Assembly (NCBI GenBank): GCA_017612555.1
Contig: JAGAFR010000040.1
Coordinates: forward strand, 1-64,000
DNA length: 64,000 nucleotides
DNA from: Lachnospiraceae bacterium
GTDB lineage: Bacteria > Bacillota > Clostridia > Lachnospirales > Lachnospiraceae
Direction: 5' to 3'
Each line of letters opens with the position of its first letter. The first letter of the stretch is position 1. This document shows, in pieces, positions 34,100-42,841 of the stretch. A program made the translations under genes and the position numbers. The notes below the pieces were generated by a model. The model was not told where the DNA came from. It ran no database searches and saw only the letters and a program-made list of their open reading frames with translations.

Positions 34100-34981
34100 A
34101 TGAAGGACCTTTTGTTCATATATAATCCGAGAGCGGGTAAGGGCAGTATCGGAACGCATCTCGGGGATATAATAGATATTTTCACAAACGGCGGATACAG
34201 AGTCACTGCCTATCCCACCAAGTGCCACGGTGATGGGGAAGTTGTGGCCAGGCAGTGGTGCGAACACTATGACAGGGTCGTTTGTGCGGGCGGTGACGGG
34301 ACACTTGATGAGATAGTGACAGGTGTCATGGCAGCCGGTGTCAAAAAGCCCATCGGGTATCTTCCGACAGGCTCGACCAATGATTTCGGCAGGAGCATCG
34401 GGATACCCAAGAGTATCAGAAGAGCAGCGGCGACAGCCGTTTCCGACAAGCTTTTCAAGTGCGATCTGGGGAAGTTTAATTCCAGGTATTTTGTATATGT
34501 TGCCGCGTTCGGTCTGTTTACCGATGTTACGTATGAAACGGATCAGAACATGAAGAATCTGTTCGGCTATACCGCATATCTGGCTGAGGCGGTAAAGCGG
34601 CTTCCGTCCATAAGATCCATTCCTCTTAAGGTCACTTATGATGATAAAGTGATCTCGGACAATTTCCTTGTCGGCCTTGTTACCAATTCGGATTCGGTAG
34701 GAGGGATAAAGGGGATCACCGGACCGGACGTCAAGCTTGATGACGGCGTGTTTGAGGTGCTTCTTGTGCGCGCGCCCGATAGTATACTGGAATTCAATCT
34801 GATAGCGCCGGCTATACTTGACAGAAGGATCAAGTCGGATAATGTGATCTGTTTCAGGTGTTCAAACATACTGATAGAATCGGATGAACCGATAGCGTGG
34901 ACGCTTGACGGAGAATTCGGCGGAATGGTTGACAGAGCCGAGATTGAGAATATGCACGAGGCAGTGGAGTTTGTGATATGA
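34100..34981 (+). CDS. Diacylglycerol kinase-family lipid kinase (YegS/BmrU-like)
   Basis: A 293-residue protein with the DAGK catalytic domain: FIYNPRAGKG at the start, VCAGGDGTLDEIVTG with the GGDGT nucleotide-binding motif, YLPTGSTNDFGRS, and the C-terminal WTLDGEFGG strand. Family members phosphorylate diacylglycerol or related lipids using ATP at the membrane surface. The stop overlaps the patatin gene by four bases, so a lipid kinase and a lipase are translated together. Confidence 0.9.
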   Translation: MKDLLFIYNPRAGKGSIGTHLGDIIDIFTNGGYRVTAYPTKCHGDGEVVARQWCEHYDRVVCAGGDGTLDEIVTGVMAAGVKKPIGYLPTGSTNDFGRSIGIPKSIRRAAATAVSDKLFKCDLGKFNSRYFVYVAAFGLFTDVTYETDQNMKNLFGYTAYLAEAVKRLPSIRSIPLKVTYDDKVISDNFLVGLVTNSDSVGGIKGITGPDVKLDDGVFEVLLVRAPDSILEFNLIAPAILDRRIKSDNVICFRCSNILIESDEPIAWTLDGEFGGMVDRAEIENMHEAVEFVI

Positions 34982-35826
34982 CGGGTCTGGTTCTTGAAGG
35001 CGGAGCGATGCGGGGACTCTTTTCCGCCGGTGTGCTCGATGTCTTCATGGAAAACGGGATAAAGTTCGATAACGTCATCGGTGTCAGTGCCGGGGCCTGT
35101 TTCGGATGCAATTACGTATCGGGGCAGATCGGAAGAGCCATACGCTATAACATGAAGTATGCGAAGGACAAGAGGTATTGCAGCGTTTCTTCGTTCATAA
35201 AAACAGGAGACATATTCGGAGCGCAGTTTTGTTATCACACGCTTCCCATGGAGCTTGATAAGTTTGATGAAGCAGCTTTTGTGTCATCGGGTGTTCCCTT
35301 TTATGTTGTGGTGACCGATGTTGAAACAGGAGAGGCAGGATATCACAGGATGGATGACGCGTCGCCTGTTGAGATGGAATGGATGAGAGCCAGTTCGTCG
35401 ATGCCGCTTGTTTCCAATATAGTCAGTATAGAAGGCGGAAAATACCTTGACGGAGGAGTGTCGGATTCCATACCTCTTCGTGCGTCCGAAGCTCTAGGAT
35501 GTAACAGGAATGTTACGGTTCTTACGAAACCGCGGGGATACAGAAAGAGTTATGACAGGACAATGCCGCTTATTAAAGCAAGATACAAGGAGTATCCAAA
35601 CCTTGTTCATGCGATGAAGATCAGGCACATAGCATACAATGAGCAGTTTGATTATTGCCTGAAGCAGGAAAAGGCAGGCAGCAATTTTGTGATCTGTCCG
35701 AAATCACCTCTTCCGATAGGGCATATATGTCATGATCCGCTTGTTATGCGTGAGGTATATGAACTGGGCAGAAGTGAGGCAAACGAACTCATGCCGGGAC
35801 TGCTCAGATTTATGGGGTTACAGTAA
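34978..35826 (+). CDS. Patatin-like phospholipase
   Basis: A 282-residue protein with all patatin signatures: GGAMRGLFSAGVLD (oxyanion hole), GVSAGACFG with the nucleophile Ser in GxSxG, and YLDGGVSDSIP with the catalytic Asp of the Ser-Asp dyad. It lacks a signal peptide and should act on inner-leaflet lipids. It is similar to the YjjU-type bacterial patatins in length. Its stop codon shares a base with the next start. Confidence 0.92.
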   Translation: MTGLVLEGGAMRGLFSAGVLDVFMENGIKFDNVIGVSAGACFGCNYVSGQIGRAIRYNMKYAKDKRYCSVSSFIKTGDIFGAQFCYHTLPMELDKFDEAAFVSSGVPFYVVVTDVETGEAGYHRMDDASPVEMEWMRASSSMPLVSNIVSIEGGKYLDGGVSDSIPLRASEALGCNRNVTVLTKPRGYRKSYDRTMPLIKARYKEYPNLVHAMKIRHIAYNEQFDYCLKQEKAGSNFVICPKSPLPIGHICHDPLVMREVYELGRSEANELMPGLLRFMGLQ

Positions 35827-36686
35827 TGAAAAAGTTTTATATGATATATGTTGTTATCGCAGGTATCTTGGCTTTTGGCCGGACAGAGAGTGTATGGGCG
35901 GCCGAGACGGATGCTTCAGGGGCGCCGTTGGCGGTAAAGACTGTCGACCTTGTGATATTTGCGGGACAGAGCAATATGTCGGGAAGAGGCGGAAGCGCAT
36001 CGGCAGCTCCCGCTGTACCCGTTGATACGGGATATGAGTTTCGTATCGGAACGAGCCCTACGGGAATGTATCCCATGAGCGAGCCTTTCGGGATCTATTC
36101 CAACGGATATCTGTGCGATCCTCCGGCACTTCGGGGCGGAAGCCTGGCGTCTTCGTTTATGAATGCATATTATAATTCCACCGGAGTACCGGTATTGGCG
36201 TTTTCGGCTTCAAGAGGCGGGGCATCCATTGGATACTGGCAGACCGGACCGGTTCAGGCTGAGCTGTCGCAAAAATATGATATGATAAATGCCTGGTGTA
36301 AGGCCAACAGCATACATATTCGCAAGAGGTATGTGGTATGGCTCCAGGGTGAGACCGACGGCGTGGGACGCATCGAGAAGAATGCTTATCAGAGCGGTCT
36401 TGCCAATACATTCAGCAAGCTGATATCCAAGGGCCTGGATCAGGTTTTTGTTATAACGATAGGACGTTATGCCGGACTTCCCGGAACATATGACAAGGTC
36501 ATTGCCGCACAGACGGAACTGTGTGCGACGGATCCTCATTTTACGCTGGGATCGGATGTTCTTCATACACTGCCGGAGGCATACCTTACGGACGGATGCC
36601 ATTACGGGCAGGCGGCACTTAATATTGCGGGAAGCCAGTGCGGAAGCGTGGCGGCAAGATATACTGCGGCAACAGCGGGGTATTGA
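35826..36686 (+). CDS. Secreted SGNH-type carbohydrate esterase (sialate O-acetylesterase/CE6-like)
   Basis: A 286-residue exported enzyme with a signal peptide cleaved near VWA-AE (about residue 26). The SGNH blocks are FAGQSNMSGRG (Ser), SRGGASIGYW, WLQGETDG (block with Gly/Glu) and LTDGCHYGQ (Asp-His). This matches the DUF303/CE6 esterases that remove acetyl groups from sugars such as xylan or sialic acid. The substrate is not determined. It is flanked by a patatin and a LacI-GGDEF protein with one-base spacing or overlap. Confidence 0.85.
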   Translation: MKKFYMIYVVIAGILAFGRTESVWAAETDASGAPLAVKTVDLVIFAGQSNMSGRGGSASAAPAVPVDTGYEFRIGTSPTGMYPMSEPFGIYSNGYLCDPPALRGGSLASSFMNAYYNSTGVPVLAFSASRGGASIGYWQTGPVQAELSQKYDMINAWCKANSIHIRKRYVVWLQGETDGVGRIEKNAYQSGLANTFSKLISKGLDQVFVITIGRYAGLPGTYDKVIAAQTELCATDPHFTLGSDVLHTLPEAYLTDGCHYGQAALNIAGSQCGSVAARYTAATAGY

Positions 36687-36687
36687 T

Positions 36688-38523
36688 ATGCGTAATATTG
36701 CTTTCTTTCTCGGGGAATTACAACTTGATACACAGCGCAAGGTCCTTGAAGGGATCTGGGAGGCGGCCAGGGCGGACGGAAACAATGTGATAGTATACTG
36801 CCTGACGCTGGCCACGGATGATGCTTTTAACAACGGAGAAGCATACGCGGCGCTTCATGATGATTTTTCGGTATACGACGGATTTATCATATATGCGGAG
36901 TCTATCTATTCGCCGAGGATAAGGCAGCTCCTCATTTCCAAGATACTTGAGCAGAACAGACCGTGCGCATCGATCGATTATCCCATATCCGGGATGATCA
37001 ATGTAAGCAGCGATAACGAGTCTGCCATGAGAACCCTTTCGGAACACCTGATAAAAGAGCATAATATCAAAACGGTCAACTTTATCGGAGGTCCCGAGGA
37101 TTCCATCGATGCGGTGATACGTAAGAGAGTGTTTGAAGAAGAACTAGGTAAGGCGGGACTGTCGCTTGATAAGGAACGTTACTACGTGGGAGATTATTAC
37201 GCCAGGAGCGGACGGGCTGCGGTCAAGTATTATGATAATAAGGGCCTTCTTAAGGCTGATGCATATGTGTGTGCCAATGACCAGATGGCGCTGGGGGCAT
37301 TCTATGCGCTGTCGGACAGGGGGATAAAGGTTCCCGAAGATACACTGCTGTCCGGATTTGACAACATATTTGAAGCCGCAAATCATTATCCGAGGATCAC
37401 CACGGTGTCACGTTTTGAAAAAAAATTCGGAGAGGCTGCATACAAGAACGTTATACGTGCAATAGAAGGAAAGAAATACGACATGGATCCCGTGGTCGAT
37501 TCCAAGCCCGTATTTGCCGAGAGCTGCGGCTGTGATGCCGTAAGGCCCGTCAACCACAGGATCGTTGTCAATCAGTATTCCAGAAACAAGCTTCGTGAGG
37601 CAAGATATGCCGAGATGATAAGTGAGCTTACCGTAGAACTGACAAATGCCCGTTCTACGGAAGACTTATGCGATTCACTGAGAAAGTGTATCCCGGAACT
37701 CGGGGGTGATGCATTTGTCATGGCTATGGATAATGACCGGGATGAAAGCGGATCGGCCAATGATGTGATAGGTATCGCTCTATTTAACGGAAAGATCGTG
37801 AACCTTAACAGGGACAAGACTGCGGGCAGACACCTTCGGTTCGATCCGGAATCTTCAGGAGATCTCTATGTAGTCTACTCTCTCCATTACAGTGAGCGTT
37901 ACTACGGGCTTGTCAATATCCGCAATTCGACTATGCCTCTTTTCTCCGAATTCTACAGAGTCCTGATGATGACGCTCTCTTCGTCGATGGAGCAGATCAA
38001 TAATGTGCGTAAGATGCAGAAGATGATCAAGACTCTCGATGAGATGTGGGTGTTCGATCCCATGACTCACGTATATAACCGTGCGGGATTTTTCAAGTTC
38101 TCAGAGAAGATATCCATTGAGGCAAGAGCAACGCGGGAGGATATGTTCTTTATTTTCCTCGATCTTGACGGGCTCAAGAAAGTAAATGACAGTCTGGGGC
38201 ATGAGACCGGTGACAGGATGATATGCGATATGGCGGATGTCCTTCGTAAGACCAGAGACCGGGATGAACTGCTCATGAGATACGGCGGTGATGAATTTGT
38301 CGTATTCGGGAAGGGAAAGTCTGCGATGGAAGTTGAAGAGGATATAGAGCGCATCCGAAAGGCCATGGATGAGCTGTCACAGGGCGGTACGAGGCCGTAT
38401 GTTCTCGATGCGAGTATAGGTTATCATATGGTCCCGTATGACAACGAGCGGCCCCTCAGCGCGCTTATTGAACTGGCGGATCAGGAAATGTACAAGGAAA
38501 AAAGAGAAAAACATAAGAGGTGA
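36688..38523 (+). CDS. LacI-type ligand-binding domain fused to GGDEF diguanylate cyclase
   Basis: A 611-residue protein with no signal peptide or transmembrane helix. Residues 1-285 are a LacI/PurR-like periplasmic-binding fold without its helix-turn-helix (opening AFFLGELQLDTQRKVLEGI, then NFIGGPEDS, AYVCANDQMALGAFYALSD, LLSGFDNI). Residues 310-440 look like a GAF-type region. Residues 450-611 are a GGDEF domain with FIFLDLDGLKKVNDSLGHE and RYGGDEFVVF (533-537) intact; no canonical RxxD site. It should sense a small molecule, perhaps a sugar, in the cytoplasm and make c-di-GMP. The GGGG before ATG 36688, one base after the esterase stop, decides the start. Confidence 0.88.
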   Translation: MRNIAFFLGELQLDTQRKVLEGIWEAARADGNNVIVYCLTLATDDAFNNGEAYAALHDDFSVYDGFIIYAESIYSPRIRQLLISKILEQNRPCASIDYPISGMINVSSDNESAMRTLSEHLIKEHNIKTVNFIGGPEDSIDAVIRKRVFEEELGKAGLSLDKERYYVGDYYARSGRAAVKYYDNKGLLKADAYVCANDQMALGAFYALSDRGIKVPEDTLLSGFDNIFEAANHYPRITTVSRFEKKFGEAAYKNVIRAIEGKKYDMDPVVDSKPVFAESCGCDAVRPVNHRIVVNQYSRNKLREARYAEMISELTVELTNARSTEDLCDSLRKCIPELGGDAFVMAMDNDRDESGSANDVIGIALFNGKIVNLNRDKTAGRHLRFDPESSGDLYVVYSLHYSERYYGLVNIRNSTMPLFSEFYRVLMMTLSSSMEQINNVRKMQKMIKTLDEMWVFDPMTHVYNRAGFFKFSEKISIEARATREDMFFIFLDLDGLKKVNDSLGHETGDRMICDMADVLRKTRDRDELLMRYGGDEFVVFGKGKSAMEVEEDIERIRKAMDELSQGGTRPYVLDASIGYHMVPYDNERPLSALIELADQEMYKEKREKHKR

Positions 38524-38540
38524 GCTTCTCACCTCTTTTT
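38515..38540. terminator. Bidirectional terminator
   Basis: AAGAGGTGAG (38515-38524) pairs with CTCACCTCTT (38528-38537), followed by T residues. It serves both the GGDEF gene and the converging DUF1836 gene. Confidence 0.85.
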
Positions 38541-39137
38541 AAGTTCTATGCTTCCGCCGTTTGACAGGTCTTTACCGTTAAGGAGCAGGAGCTTTTCGGC
38601 AAGAAGCCTTGAAAAACCTGCGGATACCGTGCACATTATGATCAGATCCTCGGTGTCCTGCGCGGATTCATCCGGTATTTCCTTGTGATCGAGTATAGGT
38701 CCCGCGATAAGTCTTATCTGGTTGAGGAAATACTGCTTGGTGGTCTTGTGCTTTTCGGCGTATCTGGCGTAGATCTTTTCTACCTCATCGATCGGTATGT
38801 TCATCGGTATGATGGAGGTTACGACCGCGATCGGAAGGATCTGTTTCATCGTGCATATCATCACGAGATATGCGATATGTTCGCGGTAGTATTTTTTCTT
38901 AACGGGTTCCGGCATGATCCTGGTCCGGACATAATTATTGATCGTAGCCGCCGTGATAATCTGTTCGTCTTTGAGCTCGGGAGGCAGATAGTCAAGATAT
39001 TCCTTGAGAAGTATTATCACCTGCTCCATGTACAGACCGATATTGGGTATGTCATTCCATGAAGGAAGTTCGAACTCTTCGAGATATTTTTCCCAACGGC
39101 GAAGTTTGCCGGCTACAAGACCTTTATCGAAATTCAT
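38529..39137 (-). CDS. DUF1836 protein
   Basis: A 202-residue protein with the DUF1836 pattern: LPSWNDIPNIGLYMEQVIILL, then TAATINNYVRTRIMPEPVKKKY, which looks like a MerR-type helix-turn-helix, and a helical C-terminal half. Family members are predicted regulators in Firmicutes, but none is well characterised to my knowledge. It is transcribed alone toward the LacI-GGDEF gene, divergent from the DegV gene. Confidence 0.75.
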   Translation of the reverse strand: MNFDKGLVAGKLRRWEKYLEEFELPSWNDIPNIGLYMEQVIILLKEYLDYLPPELKDEQIITAATINNYVRTRIMPEPVKKKYYREHIAYLVMICTMKQILPIAVVTSIIPMNIPIDEVEKIYARYAEKHKTTKQYFLNQIRLIAGPILDHKEIPDESAQDTEDLIIMCTVSAGFSRLLAEKLLLLNGKDLSNGGSIELKKR

Positions 39138-39208
39138 GGCAGTCTCCTTATGATCGTATTAACGGTATTATACCATTTCGATATCTAGATTTCACCATGT
39201 ATTTTCTA

Positions 39209-39237
39209 TTGACATAGTAATGCACACTTGGTAATCT
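39209..39237 (+). promoter_or_regulatory. Candidate promoter of the DegV gene
   Basis: A perfect TTGACA (39209-39214) is followed 17 bases later by TAATCT (39232-39237), a weak -10. AGGAGGG at 39277-39283 then precedes the start. Confidence 0.4.
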
Positions 39238-39286
39238 AATATTGTATATCAGATGCATTTTGTGCGTTTTTTATCTAGGAGGGAAT

Positions 39287-40150
39287 ATGAGTGATTATGT
39301 GATCATGTCGGATACCGGCTGTGATATAGAATTTGATACACTTCGTGAATGGGGAGTCGGTTTTCGCGGACTGACTTTCCGCTTTGAGGACGGCATCGAG
39401 CATGATGAAGGCGAGATGGAAAAAAGCGAATTTTACGCCAAGATGCGTGCCGGAGCCGTAAGTAAGACGAGTGCCGTTAATTCGGAAAGCTTCAGGGAAA
39501 TGTTTGAGGAGGCTCTTCGTGAGGGGAAGGACATACTGTATCTCGGATTCTCATCGGGTATATCGGCTACGTCCAACTCAGCCATGATGGCGGCAAAAGA
39601 GCTTCGCGATGCTTATCCGGAAAGAAAACTGATCACGATAGACACTCTTGCAGCATCGGCGGGAGAGGGTCTTGTATTGTATCTGGCTGTTGAAAAGAAG
39701 AAAGCCGGAGCCGATATAGAGGAGAATGCCAAATATGTACAGGATCTTCTGATGAATGTGGCTCACTGGTTTACCGTTGAGGATCTTGTATACTTAAAGC
39801 GCGGCGGAAGAGTAAGTGCTGCAGCGGCTTTTGCAAGCGGAGTGCTGGGTATCAAGCCCGTGCTTCATGTGGATAATGAAGGCTGCCTTATCAATATGAT
39901 GAAGGTAAGGGGCAGAACACAGTCCCTTAAAGCTATTGCCAGAAAATACATGGAAACGGCTCAGGATCCCAAGGGAGGGGTGTATTTCATATCTCACGGT
40001 GACTGCCTTGAAGATGCGAAAGAACTTGAGAAGATGATCGTTGCCGAGGGCGGCAATACATGCGCACTCATAACACAGATCGGTATGGTCATCGGTTCCC
40101 ATGCGGGTCCCGGTACCATTGCTTTGTTCTTCCTTGCAAGCGAAAGATAA
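39287..40150 (+). CDS. DegV-family fatty-acid-binding protein
   Basis: A 287-residue EDD/DegV protein: VIMSDTGCDIEFDTL at the N-terminus, KTSAVNSESFREMF, LYLGFSSGISATSNSA (ligand Ser region), DTLAASAGEGLVLY, DLVYLKRGGRVSAAAA and GSHAGPGTIALFF at the end. Such proteins bind one fatty acid between two domains and can act as FakB partners of fatty acid kinase. It is a stand-alone counterpart to the DegV domain fused to the kinase at 28861-31602. AGGAGGG four bases before the ATG supports the start. Confidence 0.93.
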   Translation: MSDYVIMSDTGCDIEFDTLREWGVGFRGLTFRFEDGIEHDEGEMEKSEFYAKMRAGAVSKTSAVNSESFREMFEEALREGKDILYLGFSSGISATSNSAMMAAKELRDAYPERKLITIDTLAASAGEGLVLYLAVEKKKAGADIEENAKYVQDLLMNVAHWFTVEDLVYLKRGGRVSAAAAFASGVLGIKPVLHVDNEGCLINMMKVRGRTQSLKAIARKYMETAQDPKGGVYFISHGDCLEDAKELEKMIVAEGGNTCALITQIGMVIGSHAGPGTIALFFLASER

Positions 40151-40158
40151 GGTTTCGA

Positions 40159-41529
40159 TCATTCGGGAAGATCGTCTCCGGGGGTTATGGAAAAGAACCA
40201 CTTGGCCATGAATACCGCAGGAACTACCGCAAGGATGTAGGACAGGGGCTGAGCCTCTATCACACCGTCAAGTCCCCTGAAATACGGCAGGATCATAAGG
40301 ATAGGAATGAAGATTATACCCCCGCGCAGTGCTGACAAGACTGCGGCGGGGATTTTTTTTCCGCTTGACTGCATCAGCATTTCGGTGACCATGACTATGG
40401 GAAGAAAGATCTGAGCGATGCACTGGAGCCTTAAGGCACGCGTTCCTATCGATATTACCTCGGGATCGTTACGGAATATCTGAATGAGTCTGTCTGAGAA
40501 TGTCATGGCAAGACCGGTCAGTACGGCAAGCACTGTGAGCGACAGTATCAGAGTGAACCTGTATGCCTCGCGCTGGCGTTTGAATTTGCCGGCACCGTAG
40601 TTGAATGCGCAGACCGGCTGGAAGCCCTGGCCGATACCGAGGGCGATGGCAAACAGGAAGAAAGCGACTCTTGTTACGATCGTCATTGCTGATACCCCGG
40701 CATCGCCCGCGTACTCTGCGGCTTTGAAGTTTACAAGTATGGTGGCAAGGCTTCCCAGTCCCTGCCGAAGAAGGGACGGAAATCCGAGTTCCACGATCTC
40801 AAGAGGCAGACGCTGTGCAAATGATATGTTTGCAGGTGTCAGCTTCGTCTGAGTCCTTCCGGAGAGGAACATATACAAGAGTATGGTAAAACCTATAACC
40901 TGGGATATCGCCGTGGATAACCCGGCTCCCGCTATACCCATACCCATCCCGAATATGAACAGCGCATCGCCGCCGATGTTGAGTATCCCGCCGGACAGCA
41001 GCCCTATCATACCCAGCTTGGCACGGCCTTCGTACCTTAGCATGTTGTTGAGAGTAAAACTCGATGAACAAAAAGGTGCGACGATCATTATGTATTTAAG
41101 ATATGCCTTGGCGTAAGGAGCGATAGTATCCGTGCTTCCGAGCATCATGATGAGTCTGTCTTCAAAAACGAATCCCAGGATCGCTATGATGACACCGCAC
41201 AAGAATGATGCAAAAAATCCCGTGGAAGCAACGAGATTTGCCGCATTAGTATCCTTTGCGCCAAGCTTTCTCGACAACAGGCTTCCCGCACCCTGACCGA
41301 ACATAAACCCGAAAGCCTGCAGTATAGACATGAATCCGAACACAACGCCGACAGCACCGCTGGGTGATGTCCCGAGTGTGCCGACAAAGGCAGTGTCGAC
41401 CAGGTTGTATATGGTTGTCGCCATCATGCTCAGTATCGTCGGGACCGCAAGCTGCAGTATAAGCCCGGGGACCGGTATCTGAGTCATCTTATTGTATTGT
41501 GCTATCGCACGGTCTGTTTGATCGCTCAT
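40159..41529 (-). CDS. MATE-family efflux transporter
   Basis: A 456-residue protein with about 12 transmembrane helices and the MATE pattern (PVPGLILQLAVPTILSMMATT, LVDTAFVGTLGT, GFMFGQGAGSLLSRKLGA, GIGQGFQPVCAFNYGAGKF). Members export drugs or metabolites by sodium or proton antiport. The reading frame is open upstream, but that would run through the divergent Nudix-PgeF gene; 456 residues is the normal family length. No good ribosome binding site is present at this ATG. It converges on the DegV gene with an eight-base gap. Confidence 0.9.
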   Translation of the reverse strand: MSDQTDRAIAQYNKMTQIPVPGLILQLAVPTILSMMATTIYNLVDTAFVGTLGTSPSGAVGVVFGFMSILQAFGFMFGQGAGSLLSRKLGAKDTNAANLVASTGFFASFLCGVIIAILGFVFEDRLIMMLGSTDTIAPYAKAYLKYIMIVAPFCSSSFTLNNMLRYEGRAKLGMIGLLSGGILNIGGDALFIFGMGMGIAGAGLSTAISQVIGFTILLYMFLSGRTQTKLTPANISFAQRLPLEIVELGFPSLLRQGLGSLATILVNFKAAEYAGDAGVSAMTIVTRVAFFLFAIALGIGQGFQPVCAFNYGAGKFKRQREAYRFTLILSLTVLAVLTGLAMTFSDRLIQIFRNDPEVISIGTRALRLQCIAQIFLPIVMVTEMLMQSSGKKIPAAVLSALRGGIIFIPILMILPYFRGLDGVIEAQPLSYILAVVPAVFMAKWFFSITPGDDLPE

Positions 41530-41589
41530 AGGAGTGATTATACCACAGGCTTTAATATATCGGTGCGCAATAAGCAAAAAAGGTGTATA

Positions 41590-42825
41590 ATGGCCTTTAT
41601 GAATTCCACGCTGTGCTATATCCGTAACGAGAATAACGAATACCTTCTTATTCATCGCACGAAGAAAGAAAATGATCTTAACGAAGGCAAGTGGATAGGG
41701 GTCGGCGGCAAGTTTGAAGAAGGTGAGACAGCCGAGCAGTGTCTGCTGCGGGAAGTGTATGAGGAAACCGGGCTGACACTTAGAGGATACCGCCTTCACG
41801 GAGTGGTAAAGTTCATATCCGATAAATGGGAAAATGAAGACATGTACCTGTACTCGGCATGGGACTATAACGGGACATGCAAAGAAGAATGCGACGAGGG
41901 TCGTCTCTTCTGGATCCCGGAGGATGAGGTACTTGATCTTCCCACATGGGAAGGAGACAGATTTTTTCTTGAACCTTTGCTTAAGGGAAGAGAAAAGATC
42001 GACATGCTGGTACAATACGAAGGTGATAAGCTTGTCAGATGTGAGGATCTGACCATGCCGCTCGAGACTATACGTTCATCGGTCCTGTCATGCCCCCACG
42101 GATTTTCCACGAGGGTCGGGGGAGTGAGCGAAGGAGTGTATGCTTCTCTCAATCTCGGTATGAACAGGGGAGATGACAGAGAGAGAGTTATCGAAAACTG
42201 GAACCGCTTTCTTGATTCCGCAGGGATAAGTCAGAGAACATTTGTATGTGGCGAGCAGGTTCACAAGAATACGGTGCACATCGCAGATGAAACAGATCTG
42301 CGCCCTGCATACGGAAAGGGAGAGATGAACGTCTGCGACGGATACGTAACGAATCGTCAGCATGTTCCGCTGGCGATATTTACGGCAGACTGCGTACCGC
42401 TTCTTATGGAGGATGCAGTGACCGGAACGGTAGGCGCCGTACACTGCGGATGGAGAAGCACTGTAGCCGATATAGAAAAAAATGCCGTGGATGCATTTGT
42501 GAGCCTGGGTTCTCAACCCGGTGATATTTGCGCTGCGATAGGTCCTGCGATAGGCAGATGCTGTTTTGAAGTGGGACCGGAGGTGGTGGACGCCGTAAAT
42601 GCCCTGATCGGGGATGGAGCGTCATCGTTTTATGAAAAAAGGGGAGAAAAGTTCATGCTCGATCTTCGGGGAGTGGTAAGAGAAAGGCTGATAATGCTCG
42701 GACTGAACCCGAATAACATCGAGATCGTCGGCGGGTGTACGATGTGTGATCCCGCAAAGTATTATTCTCACAGGTATTCAAAAGGCAGCAGGGGGAGTCT
42801 TGCCTGTGTGATAATGAAAAGATGA
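41590..42825 (+). CDS. Nudix hydrolase - PgeF/YfiH (laccase-domain) fusion
   Basis: A 411-residue two-domain protein. Residues 1-145 are a MutT-like Nudix domain with the full box GGKFEEGETAEQ...LLREVYEETGL. Residues 165-411 are a PgeF/YfiH (DUF152) domain with zinc-site residues in CGEQVHKNTV, FTADCVPLL and AVHCGWRST, and IGPAIGRCCFEVG. YfiH proteins act as purine nucleoside phosphorylases/deaminases or correct peptidoglycan precursors; Nudix proteins remove oxidised or unwanted nucleotides. A fusion suggests linked nucleotide salvage. AAAAAGGTG precedes the ATG. A decayed second copy lies at 60313-60808. The gene is divergent from MATE by 60 bases. Confidence 0.9.
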   Translation: MAFMNSTLCYIRNENNEYLLIHRTKKENDLNEGKWIGVGGKFEEGETAEQCLLREVYEETGLTLRGYRLHGVVKFISDKWENEDMYLYSAWDYNGTCKEECDEGRLFWIPEDEVLDLPTWEGDRFFLEPLLKGREKIDMLVQYEGDKLVRCEDLTMPLETIRSSVLSCPHGFSTRVGGVSEGVYASLNLGMNRGDDRERVIENWNRFLDSAGISQRTFVCGEQVHKNTVHIADETDLRPAYGKGEMNVCDGYVTNRQHVPLAIFTADCVPLLMEDAVTGTVGAVHCGWRSTVADIEKNAVDAFVSLGSQPGDICAAIGPAIGRCCFEVGPEVVDAVNALIGDGASSFYEKRGEKFMLDLRGVVRERLIMLGLNPNNIEIVGGCTMCDPAKYYSHRYSKGSRGSLACVIMKR

Positions 42826-42841
42826 ATGAAAGGGTAGTGTG

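Noticed and set aside
36469..36687. In-frame N-terminal extension of the LacI-GGDEF gene
   Set aside because: It overlaps the esterase gene completely in another frame; the LacI fold begins exactly at ATG 36688.
41530..42015. Upstream extension of the MATE frame by 162 codons
   Set aside because: It runs through the divergent Nudix-PgeF gene and would exceed normal MATE length.
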